Shown: one piece after another, positions 38,464-49,200 of the stretch
How positions within the stretch are numbered: the stretch's first letter is position 1
How the letters are laid out: the number at the start of each line of letters is the position of its first letter
NCBI GenBank assembly: GCA_013076295.1
Contig: RQOL01000466.1
Span: 1,674,001 to 1,738,000 of the forward strand
Reading direction: 5' to 3'
DNA: 64,000 nt
DNA from: Sanderia malayensis
Lineage: Eukaryota; Cnidaria; Scyphozoa; Semaeostomeae; Pelagiidae
Notes under the pieces: generated by a model
What the model was told of the DNA's origin: nothing
Database searches by the model: none
Seen by the model: the letters and a program-made list of their open reading frames with translations, nothing else
Made by a program: the position numbers and the translations under genes

Positions 38464-40375
38464 ATGGCCAGAAGTGTTGTAAGTAATATTTTATCTATAT
38501 AATCATAGTATTTATTTATTTCAATACGGTTTGATGAAGAGATAAAACTAATTCCCCCACAACCATTTCTTTGGTAGGCCCTTGGATTCATTTGCACCTT
38601 GCTTCTTTGCAAAAACTAACTTTCCTTGAAAGCGTTTATTTTTGACTTGGAATATAATCGTTTTATGTTTCAAATAAATTTGCGTGTGTGACCTCACTAA
38701 GAAGCTTTGTCCGTGAGTTTTGTGATACTAACATTACTGACATTCTTTTCATTGAACAGAGCAGATCCAAGTCAGGTTCAAGCTATTCAAGGTCGCCATC
38801 TAGAGGACGGTCAAAGAGCCGCTCAAAGTCCTATTCAAAGTCAAAAAGTAGATCACGCTCCAGGTCCAATAGAGGAGCAGGGGGGAGAAGAAGACGACGA
38901 TCTTACTCCAGATCATACTCAAAGTCATATTCAAGATCAAGGTCAAGATCTCCTTATTACAGATCAAGATCTAGATCTCCATATGGAAGGTCCCGTTCAC
39001 GGTCTCCAAATTACAGAAGAAGAGGGGGGCGATATGGTGGTGGAGGTTATAGACGGTATGAGTTTTGTTGTTAATGCAGATTCGAAGTACATTTTAGCCC
39101 AGGGAAGTTCTGCTGCATTTTTAATGTTTTCTATGTATGAAACCTGGTATGATGGTGTGTCTTTTGTTTCAGAAGCAGGTCGCCAATGTCAAACCGGAAG
39201 AGACATGTTGGCGATAGGGTAAATATGTTGCTTGTACACTTGAATCAATGTGCTTTCTGTTAAATTTTTTCCCGGCTATGATTTCTAACAGTACATAATT
39301 CTTTTTAAAGGATGCACCACCGTCTGGTAAATGCCTTGGTATATTTGGTCTAAGTTTGTACACTACAGAACGAGAAGTAAAGGAAATGTGTGATCGTTAT
39401 GGCGAAGTTGAATCATGCCAGATTGTTTATGATCATGCTGTGAGTCTCCTTAGGAATCTGTGATATCAATGTCTTATTTTTGTGTTCTGTAACCATTTAG
39501 TTTTACATTTTTTGTTAACTTGAATCTTTTATTTTGTGTTGCGATATTCCTTGTATTGGTGTATGTCATATTGAAGTAAATTGAATTGATTTTACATTTT
39601 TGCAAGTTTTTTCAATTTTCTGTTTTATTGTTTGCAGACTGGAAGATCAAGAGGCTTTGCATTTGTCTATTTCAGAGATGAGGAATCTGCTGTTGAGGTA
39701 ATTATAAAGGACAGTAAAGACAATTTTGCACGCAGCCTGTTATTCACATACATTGGCTTGTTTTTCCTATTGTTTTGAGTAGAAATATTAGGCTTAAATT
39801 AGGTTTTTAATATACTGCTTGTTTTATGTCAGTGTTTGCTGCAGCCTAACATTCACAACTGAACTTTTCTGAGCGATTTGCTGCTTGGTAGTTGATGAAT
39901 ATGTTTTACTGGTGCAAGCAACTTGACGTTAGTTTGTTAATTATTAATTTCTTTAGGCTAAAGAAAGATTGAACGGACAAGAACTTGATGGAAGAAGAAT
40001 TCGAGTTGACTTTTCAATCACACAAAGGGCGCACACGCCAACTCCTGGTGTGTACATGGGAAGACCAACTTAGTAAGTATATTTCAAGCTATGAAGCTGT
40101 TATCTAACGTTCAAGATTAATTCAGCGTTGAGTGAGTGGTTACTGGTTTAAATTGAATTTCTATCATTTGCTGTAGCACACGCAAAAATGAAGAAAGAGA
40201 TGACAGGTATGCCAGATCGTCAAGATATTCTTCCAGAAGATCTTACTCAAGATCAAGATCAAGATCCCCTCCAAGTTTGTAGCATTGGTTATTTTCATAC
40301 ACATCTTTCTAACCATCTTCAACATATTTAAAAGGTTAATGTTTCTTAATTAACTTTTTTTCAGGACGCTGGTAA
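38464..40375 (+). CDS. TRA2: Transformer-2-like SR splicing factor
   Basis: Eight coding exons: 38464-38478, 38760-39055, 39173-39218, 39311-39439, 39638-39697, 39957-40072, 40177-40274 and 40365-40375. They join in frame to 256 residues. An N-terminal RS domain rich in SRSRS and YSRS is followed by [13 protein letters not shown] and one RRM with RNP2 LGIFGL and RNP1 RGFAFVYF. The TRA2-specific linker [13 protein letters not shown] comes next, then a second RS tail ending RSPPRRW. TRA2 binds GAA-rich exonic enhancers and activates splicing. The short first exon MARSV and the split last three codons (only RW and stop in the final exon) were inferred from GT-AG sites and agree with the family's RRY-type ending. 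Reading through the second donor would give a truncated RS-only form (RRYEFCC), similar to short TRA2 isoforms. Confidence 0.93.
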
Positions 40376-41634
40376 AAGTGGAATTATCATCCTGTGTTTT
40401 GTACATAGAAGCATCTAAACCTGAAGAAGCCACCACATCTTTTTCAGTGTAATAACATGCTTATTATTATTATTGCTATTTCATACCTTGTAAGTTCCTT
40501 TCTTACTGAATATTTCATACCATGATGAGGCCAAGTTGAAGCTTGCCAGCACAGGTACAGGTTTTACAGTGGAACATTTTGATGCTTGCCTATAGATATA
40601 TTTGCTTTTAGATATAGCCTAGTTTTGATACATGCTGTCTTTGCTGCGTTATTTTAGCTTGGAGAAGCATATATCAGTGTAGAAGAATGTTCCAATCACT
40701 TGTTATTTTGTTGCTTTTTATTAGTGTGCAAATCTGTAATGTTGTTACGGTATTATCTGGCTTTATTTTTTCAAAGTTCTTCCAAACGATTTTACTAAGC
40801 TCTTTATGCATTCTTAGCATGAAGAAAGAAGATAAGAACCTTGATGTAAATGAAGATAAGAAACCTTGATGTAAACGAAGAAAGAAAAATGAGTATACTG
40901 AAGATTTTGAAGTTTCGATTGAAGAATTTTGTTTTGAATTGCGAAGAAAAGAAAGAAATCGAAAAATGAAGTTTTCCGAGAAAACCTAAAGGAAACGGAA
41001 AAGAAAATGAAAACATGTGAACATAAAGATTAGTTTCGGTGGTCGGAGAATCTGTTTCAAAGAATCAGATGAATATTCGTCTTACCAGCAAGCCAGGAAG
41101 AACTCTTGAACTCCCAGCTTGAACTTGAAATATATAGGATAGTACTTGGACACTATGAATAAGTGACCATTTACAAGCAACAATCTATTTAACAAATTCA
41201 TTCTCACAAAGATTAACTGATGACTTTTTTAGCTCTATTTTAATCGAAAATATAAATATGCTATGCTTGTTAATAAAAAACAATGCTACAACTAACATGA
41301 AGAACAGTGACATTCCATATGCTTTTCTGTACAACTCAAAATGTGTTCACTGTGAGAACTAATAGAAGTATCACAACAGCGTGATTCGATGTCACCAACA
41401 CAAGGATTCGAGTTACATTATTACACGTTGGTTGTTTGTGAATAAAAGGGTATTTGTCCTGAAGAAGCAATTTTGGTCGAAAAGTATGATCTATTTTAAG
41501 CGGATTTTTTTAAAGATTGGTCAGATGAGCTAGAAGTCTCGGGATGATGATAAGAGAGGTCGTGTTATAAAGCCAATCGAATTCTACGCTAGCTATATGA
41601 ATAATTTAGATTTAGTTTTCATCAAAATTCACAT
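40376..41634. other. TRA2 3'UTR and intergenic DNA
   Basis: Starts with the TRA2 3'UTR, whose first bases are copied into a gamma-tubulin intron at 35841. Candidate AATAAA signals lie near 41269 and 41440. A purine-rich AAGAAAGAAGAT repeat occupies about 40820-41010. No other gene is seen. Confidence 0.5.
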
Positions 41635-41730
41635 TTAATTATATACCTGGTTAACTATGTTGTCCTCTATTTTATTGAGTTCATTCGCCAAGTTCCAAGT
41701 TACACTCTTTGGACGAGTATTCTTTGTGGT
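41635..41730 (-). other. Candidate alternative terminal exon (possibly RAPGEF1)
   Basis: On the minus strand TTATTTTAG precedes an open stretch encoding TTKNTRPKSVTWNLANELNK and then IEDNIVNQVYN before TAA. A weak donor GTGGGA inside the RAPGEF1 exon (after IKPR, about 42295) would join in phase. Alternatively the donor GTAAGA one base after the RAPGEF1 stop would make this a 3'UTR exon. A CAG/GTATAT donor also exists near its end. Confidence 0.35.
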
Positions 41731-42280
41731 CTAAAATAAAAAAAGTAAACATTGTGCTGTGTTGTTCTTGAGATGTCTTGAGCGATTTTGTGAAGTGTAT
41801 TTCTTATGTGTAACAAACAATGGGAAACTGGGATCTAGTGAAATTTCGCGCGGTTCTGTGTTCACGATTTACGAAATTCTATTTTTTTGGATCGAATGGA
41901 AGGAAGCATGTGGAATTATAGTTGATAAAATTTGCTTAAATTAAAGAAAGACACTAAAAACGATAGATTTTATTACTATAATTATATTTTTTGGGTTTTG
42001 TAATGTGAAATACGATATTAGCTGGCAGGTTTCAGCTGCAGATTCCTTTATACACAACTTATCAACAAGGTAAGCAAACACTTGATCTTATTGTTTAAAT
42101 TTAGAACTGTTTTTATTATATACTCTTCATAGCTAGACTATCTTAGCCGACAAAGTTATATCAAATTACTGGAAAAGTATGCGAATTAAAATTGAAACAA
42201 GGACCTCTGGTAAAACGAGATGATTTCACCGAGTTTACAAAGTTTGAAAATTTTGAAAAGTTTAAAAAACGTTTCTTACC

Positions 42281-45238
42281 TTATTTTCTTCCCACTCGGG
42301 GTTTGATTTCTTGTGACTTATCCCACAGATCCTCTTCTGATAAATGGTCTTCGTATCCATTGAAATATTCTAAAATTTTCTCATTTTTCGCCACTTCGTA
42401 CTGACATTCTTTGAAACGCCTGACAGTGTCCAGAACATTATACTGTTGCCATCTTTTCACAAAATTCACTTTTCCGTCTGGTAGCTCGCTGGTGTTTCCA
42501 AGATGTATAAAAGTGATGTCTTGTAGAATCAGTCCCAAATAGGGAATGCACGGGGGTTTTGCCTCCGAAAGTGCCTGACGATATGTTTTAAACGCAGCAG
42601 TACTGTCAATCAACTGGCAATGTTCTTCTAATATGTCTGTTAATGGCTTTGGAAATTCCAACCTGCGCAAAGGGCTCGAGTCAAGTGCAGATAAAATAGC
42701 CAGATAGGAACTGAAGTTGTTCAGAGTTCTTAAATGTTTCATTATTTTCAAGAATTTTTTGAAGATTTTTTCCCTTTCTTGCTGTTTTGGTTCCTTCATG
42801 ACAACTGTTCTGCACCAATATGACATTCTATTGAAATGATCAATAAATTCTGCCAAATTTGGACTGACCAATTCATTCTGCTCCTTGCCCCATGCTAAAA
42901 TCTCTGGCAAGCCAATCTTCATGAACAAATCAGAATCTTGTAAAGTCATGTGTTGTGCAAGTTCAAGGCTGTGAAAATCAAGCAAAGAATACTTGCCTAC
43001 ACTCTCTGATGGAACTGATGGTTTTTCAGCTAGCTTTGACTGCAGCTTCAAGCAGTAACTAACAATCTTATCACGCAGTAGCTTTGCTATTTCAAGATCT
43101 CCAAGGTTAAGCAGCCTATGTACTTCTCCACGTAGTTGATCAAACAAAGACTTGTCCAATTCCTCATACATTTCATCAACAATTCTAATAAGCAGTGACA
43201 ATGCTCCTTGAGTGATATGTAAAGTTCCTTTATCTCTGAATCTGTTTGATCTATAAAGCAGCTTACAAATCAGGTCGAGAGGTGAAGTGAATGTCCTATA
43301 CGTAGCCACGAATGCTTCGTAATACAGATTATTCTTCTCTTCAGCACCAGAAGCATAAACAATCAAGGCATCGATTGTGCCACCAACCAGCAAAGGGCAC
43401 TTTCTATCTTCTTTGAATATAAGGAATTTAGATGGATCAATACAATCCAATGCAGGCACATTATCTTCCTCGTATAAAGCATTTGAATCACGCTGCCTCT
43501 CATCCCTTTGACTATCTCGTAATTCCGTCCTAAAACTCCTTGTTGACAGTCGTTCATGTCTTAGCTTTGGTGAAGAATAAGCCGTTGTTTTACCCCATGA
43601 CTTTTTTTGGCTTTTGCTTCTCTTTGGAGGCAGCTTGGGTGGGACCTCATGATTTCCATATTCCTTGAAAAGCTGCTCACCATCAATATCATATGCACTG
43701 GGCACTGGGCAATTGACATTGTCATAATATGATGTTGGCCGGTCTCCCTTGGAAGGCTTTCCGTATTTCTGAATATCAAAATACTTCAAATAATTGTTCA
43801 TTGATTCTTTATTTCTTTGCTTCGGCGGTACAGGGGGCAGACTGTCAGGTGACTTTTCCTCTGGTGCAAATATTAATTCATCGTCATTTGAAAACAGGGA
43901 CATGGAGCTGGCTGCCAGGCGTTCATATTGTTCAGAATACTTTTGAATTTGGAAAAACGTTTCATCACTCATACCAACTTCATCTAAATCAATGTGCTCA
44001 CCTTGAGAGTGAGATGAGTTTGAAGAGCATTCTGACTTGACGTGCACTCTTTGCAGATATTTACGTCTTGGACTTGAGTAAAATGAATCCTCCAATGAAC
44101 TAACAGATGATTTACTGCTATTCAGACTTGATATAGATGTTGATGTTGAAGTGATTTTCTTGTTAACCTCTAAAAATTGTCCAGGACCAGGACTGGGTGG
44201 GTAATCTGAGCTAGGCCTCTGCTTCAAATGCACTGGGGAAACTTTGCTGTCTAGAGTTACTGGTTGACTATTTGTCTTTCTGATATTTTGGCCAGGAAAT
44301 GGTTGATTCCCATAATAGGATCGATCTGTAGTCCTTGGCAAAGGTGGTTTTGCAGGGGCTGATACAACATCTCGCCTGCTACCTGGCAAGTCACTTCTTG
44401 TTGATACACTACCCAACTCACTGGAGATTCCACTGTCCCTCTCATTGTCATTTGGTCTTTCAATATTGATATTAATTGCCTGGTTGTTGACTGCATACTG
44501 GTTGGCTGAACTACTTGAGCTTTTCCTTGATTTTCTTCCACTAGAACCGCTTTCATCTTGAGAATCTCGTATATCATCAAGTGAGTTAGAGCTAGAGTGA
44601 GTTGAAGCTGAACGACAATACGTTTTCAGTTCCTCATTGACTTGCAGCTTCTGAATTCGTGGGAGAATCGCGTCGCAAAGTTCTCGCAGTGAGTTCAATA
44701 CTGAATCAACTGCGTGAAAAGCTGCTTTTTCGTCTGGATAATAATTCGCGCTTGAATCAAATAGCACGTCGTCAGACAAACGTATCAAATCGGTAACGTT
44801 TCTGTGCAGGCTTTCACGAGTAGGCGTTAAATCGTCCAAATTTTCGTTTGCTAGTTTCGAATAGTGCAAACAAGAATTGAAAATTGTCTCGATACAGACG
44901 ATACTTTCCAGCACAACTGTGGCAGTACCGGGAAGTTTCTGCAAGAAGCCTTTCTTGAAAATTACCTTGTAATACTGCAGGGCACTTTGGATATCTTTTT
45001 GACAACGAAGAAGCTTTTTTTCCTCCGTCTCAACAGGCGTAATGACAGGCTTACTTGCAGCAGGCGATCCAACATTCTTATCATCCGGATTGGATAAATT
45101 CCTCTGCCATGCTAATGTGGACTTTTTAATCCGTTTTAATAATCCTAAAGTTTTCTTGTTATGAGGATCAGTTAATGATTTTATGAAGTTTGGCCTTTCT
45201 GTGAGAGTTTTACCACTTCCATCCCATGTTCCAGCCAT
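42281..45238 (-). CDS. RAPGEF1: Rap guanine-nucleotide exchange factor 1 (C3G)
   Basis: One uninterrupted frame of 985 residues. Near residue 80 a segment ALQYYKVIFKKGFLQKLPG matches the N-terminal C3G region. The middle is Ser-rich and disordered with Pro motifs: KPPLPRT, PPVPPKQR and PPKLPPKRSK, the last fitting the Crk SH3 consensus PxLPxK. A RasGEF N-terminal (REM) module spans about 610-700 (GGTIDALIVYAS, FVATYRTFTSPLDLICKLL). The CDC25 catalytic domain spans about 740-970 (LDFHSLELAQHMTL, MSYWCRTVV, SSYLAILSALDSSPLRRLE, PPCIPYLGLILQDITFIHLGN, KVNFVKRWQQYNVLD). C3G activates Rap1 downstream of Crk at adhesion and receptor complexes. Human C3G has about 1080 residues and many introns. Here the whole coding region is a single exon, which is unusual and may reflect intron loss or retroposition. 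A strong GTAAGA donor directly after the stop implies a 3'UTR intron. Confidence 0.95.
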   Translation of the reverse strand: MAGTWDGSGKTLTERPNFIKSLTDPHNKKTLGLLKRIKKSTLAWQRNLSNPDDKNVGSPAASKPVITPVETEEKKLLRCQKDIQSALQYYKVIFKKGFLQKLPGTATVVLESIVCIETIFNSCLHYSKLANENLDDLTPTRESLHRNVTDLIRLSDDVLFDSSANYYPDEKAAFHAVDSVLNSLRELCDAILPRIQKLQVNEELKTYCRSASTHSSSNSLDDIRDSQDESGSSGRKSRKSSSSSANQYAVNNQAININIERPNDNERDSGISSELGSVSTRSDLPGSRRDVVSAPAKPPLPRTTDRSYYGNQPFPGQNIRKTNSQPVTLDSKVSPVHLKQRPSSDYPPSPGPGQFLEVNKKITSTSTSISSLNSSKSSVSSLEDSFYSSPRRKYLQRVHVKSECSSNSSHSQGEHIDLDEVGMSDETFFQIQKYSEQYERLAASSMSLFSNDDELIFAPEEKSPDSLPPVPPKQRNKESMNNYLKYFDIQKYGKPSKGDRPTSYYDNVNCPVPSAYDIDGEQLFKEYGNHEVPPKLPPKRSKSQKKSWGKTTAYSSPKLRHERLSTRSFRTELRDSQRDERQRDSNALYEEDNVPALDCIDPSKFLIFKEDRKCPLLVGGTIDALIVYASGAEEKNNLYYEAFVATYRTFTSPLDLICKLLYRSNRFRDKGTLHITQGALSLLIRIVDEMYEELDKSLFDQLRGEVHRLLNLGDLEIAKLLRDKIVSYCLKLQSKLAEKPSVPSESVGKYSLLDFHSLELAQHMTLQDSDLFMKIGLPEILAWGKEQNELVSPNLAEFIDHFNRMSYWCRTVVMKEPKQQEREKIFKKFLKIMKHLRTLNNFSSYLAILSALDSSPLRRLEFPKPLTDILEEHCQLIDSTAAFKTYRQALSEAKPPCIPYLGLILQDITFIHLGNTSELPDGKVNFVKRWQQYNVLDTVRRFKECQYEVAKNEKILEYFNGYEDHLSEEDLWDKSQEIKPRVGRK

Positions 45239-46289
45239 TTGTAGATATCGTTTTGCGCTGGCCTAATTTGACTAGGCCAAAGCTCTTCGCACGACGTTCT
45301 GTTTGTGGTTTTACAACTTCTTAAATGCCCACTTTAAGACAAAAACAGCTTATAAGGCAATCAACCAATTGCAAATTCATCTGCAGACATTTTCTTTCGT
45401 TTTCTCAAATCAATACGGAACAAAATAAAGATAATATAACGACTTCCACCATGTGCAAATAGTTGCGACCGAGAGTTTTCTGATGACTATCATATCACAC
45501 ACAACACAGTCGTATCGTTCATGTTCAAGCATTCACAAATATGATGATAAGACCCCCGCGCAATCAAATTAATTATATTACCCCCTACCGTAAACAACAA
45601 CAAAATTAAGAGAGATAAAATATCCCCACGAGAAAACAAAGATGCAGTGAATGAAAAAAAGCGTAATCTATTTCCGAGTTTCACGAGAAACTGAAATTAA
45701 AAGTTATTTTAAATGAGGTTGATGTGAAGATAAAAGGCCATGATATGAGATTATTTTTCACCGTCTTTGATTTGAGTTGCTTGAAACCGAAACGAAAGTC
45801 GAAAGTTTGCGGTGTCGGATAGTGTAACCAGGCGTGGTTTGGGATCAGATATTCTGTTTGTAATTGAATAATAAGGTAACTTTAGAAAATTAATGGGCTG
45901 CAATTCTTGTGGTGAAGCGAAGAAAAGTCTCTTTTATGAACATGAAACCAAAGCTTAAGAATATCTCAATTTAGCATATATTTAGCTCTAAAGTACAAAA
46001 TTTCAATGCCTTATCATTAATTCATACAATTTTACATATTACTTGGAGTGTAACAATACTCAGACGCAAACATTCGATATTCATTCATTAACAGAAAACA
46101 ATCAATTTAATGAGCTCGTGGCGAGTGACCATTTAGGAAAAGGAAACATTTGACAGTGTTGGATAATTTGAGTCATAAGCATTCATCCTTGTGCTGTCAA
46201 CAAGTCTGATGACGTAAAACCTGCAGATTTCAATTCGTGACACCAAGAAACCGGATTCCAGGTGACAGTGTCCCTGGCAGTCTCATCCA
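45239..46289. other. Intergenic region between aladin and RAPGEF1
   Basis: Both flanking genes are on the minus strand, so this 1.05 kb holds the aladin 3'UTR and the RAPGEF1 promoter. No exon, RNA gene or repeat structure was recognised. Confidence 0.4.
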
Positions 46290-49200
46290 TTAGTTTCCAA
46301 TGCTGTGTAGAGTTTCGAGCTTATCTGACGTTTCGCTTGGACTCGACGTCAGAACATTTTGATACCCAAGGGATGCAGCAGATGCCAAAGCCGGCGCGAT
46401 GAACAGTAAAGGAATTTGAGACACCATACCAGACGACCAGCACTGGAAAATAAGCAACATGAAACATAAGTAGGAGTTTTATACAGCTATGCCATTTCAA
46501 AAAAGATATAAACAGACGTTCATGCCTTGGTTTAAATGTTTGATGTGTCTTGAAACAATCATACATGCGAGAGGTTCCCGTTCCCGATACGTTTATCGTA
46601 CAAAACAGAGAAAATTAAGCTGACCAAAAGATAAACTATTTACCACCATCATGAGAGCTCCTTTTCCAAATTCAGGCATGAATGAAACAGAGAGAGGCTT
46701 TTCGTTCTCGCCTCCTCCAACAAACCCACTGCAGAACAAACATTGTGCGTTTTAAATGAAATCTTAATTTCTCATATCAATTATTGATGTGTGTGTGAAG
46801 GAATGCACTTTGGAGCTATTACTCACCAAGCAGTAACTTCGAATACTGGCTCAAGAACTGTGCGAAGTATTGCAATATGTGTCTGCACATTCCCAGATTC
46901 TTTCGCATCTCTAAAAGTAGCTGCAATTCTGCTACCAGTTGGATCCCAAGCAAGAAACTGGACAATTCCACCAGCACTAAAACAAAGAAGATTGAAACTC
47001 GACCTGTAAAAATTCAATTGAAACAAAAAACTGCAAGGAGTATGTCTTATTATGCTTGATAGTAATACTTTCCATTTTCGGCACAAATTGAAAAGCATTA
47101 CTTGGCATGGAAGTTCTAATAAGAGACAGCTGAGAACTGGAAAAATTTAATTTCTTCTTCTCTAACCTAACACTATCGCCCAATTCAGTATTCCAAGTAA
47201 ATTCAGAAAAATCAAAACACTTTACTGCCAGTCCACTGCTACTTAAATGAGAAGTTGAACTGTCTAAAAAAGAAAATATACAACTCCAGTTAGTAAGTTA
47301 GTAGGTAGTGTTTCAGCACGTAATAAGCTTACTAGAAATATCAGCGAGCCAACTAGCTCACCTTTCCCATGGCTAAAATACAAATAATATAACGATGGCT
47401 CATCTTCCACAGTGAATATAAGATATCTTCCACACGGACTCCAGCAGGAAGCCTAATATTTGAAAAAACAAGGAATAAGAGACAGATAATGGAGAAAGGA
47501 GAAGAATGTCTGAGTACCATTGGAGGTATTAAGATGAATGACTGACAGACAAATGAAGTAGAATAAATTAGCAACATACCTGACATCTGCCTGCAAGGTT
47601 GGACCATCTTTCGCAAGTCCATGTATTCGTTTCCCATATCCTGTAGTGAATTGAGTTGTAATATAAAACATTAATATGCCCCTTCAGTTGACAGAAAAAT
47701 GCTAGTTTTCTCAGTTGGAGTTGATCAATCACGCGATAATGATATTAAGAAGTAAAACGGCATAGATACATACATACATACATACATACATACATACATA
47801 CATACATACATACATACATACATACATACATACATACATCTTGAAAATACATACATACATACATACATACAAATATACATACATACATACATACATCTTG
47901 AAAATACATACAAACATACTTACATACATACATACATACGTTTTCAAGATGATTTCGTTACCTGAACATATCACTGGTGGTGGCAGAGAACAGCTGTGAT
48001 TCACAAGGTGACCAACGCAAAAAAGAAATACCTGCTCCGATTCTACGGAGTGGTGTCGAACGTTGCAATAAGATGTCCCATATCTTAGAAAAAGAAGCAG
48101 AAATATAAAGAATCCAGAGCACATAGAACAAAAATACCTAATAATAATTAGAAAATTTATTAGGATGATGATAAATAGGGATTTGTCTGAGCTATTTGTT
48201 AAAAATGCAGCTCGTAATACTATTAAACTGAGAAACACAGAAACTGACTTGCGAATTCCTCTTTTTAAAACTTCCAACGGACAGAAGTCTATTTCATATC
48301 GTGGGCCTAAAACCTGGAGCCGATTGGGCTTGGATGTCAAACAAGCACCCACTCTACAGACTTTCAAAAAGAGGCTCAAATACCGAGAGCTTCCTTTTTA
48401 GAGTACTTTTCTTTTCTTTTATGTAGCATCAACTTATTTATAGTATCAAATACGTATCAAATACGATCAAATACGTATTTATAGATTAGATTATTTATTA
48501 TTAGACTATTTATTTCCGAAATTTTGTAAGTAAGTTTTTAATATGTAATTTTGTAGTTTTTTGCACGGCCCCCTGTAAAGCAGTCTATTTTGATTGACGG
48601 GGTTACCGTGGGTAAAAAATGTAAAATGAAATGAAATGAAATGAAATGATTATGATTGCTATCATAATCACCATTGTGGTGACTTATGTGTGTTGGCCTT
48701 CAATGAAGTGGCCCTGCTACGGCACCCTCAGGCGGAATACTTTAATAAACAATAGCATATTCAATGACAACCAGATATTTATATATTAATACCATGACTG
48801 CAGAGTCATTTGGCGATCCAGATGCTAATAATCGTCCTGATTTACTCCAGCTTAACGTTGTTATGGGACAGTGACCGGGTTGCGAGAGAAAGCGATGTTG
48901 ATTTGCACCAGGTCTAAAACAGAACACCATCAACAATAAAACCTTTACAATCAACATCAGATGTATATAATACGCTTGTACTACTACAATAAAACACACA
49001 TATAAGAACTAATGGATTCAGAGCCTTCAGGCTAATATTTCTAATCACAACAATAGAAGAAACAATAACCTACTGTGCTTGAACGATAGACTGTATCTGA
49101 AATCGACAAGTTGTTACATGCGGTTTCTTACTACTGATAACATTAGTTAACTATAGGTAGCTTAACCAGATGACCAACCTTAAACCACTGCTATTTGGAT

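Noticed and set aside
42036..42069. 34-nt plus-strand micro-exon with TTTCAG before and GTAAGC after
   Set aside because: Splice-like ends occur by chance and no partner exon or conserved peptide was found.
47725..48379. Long minus-strand frames rich in MYVCMYVC
   Set aside because: They are translations of the CATA tetranucleotide microsatellite, which stays open in several frames.
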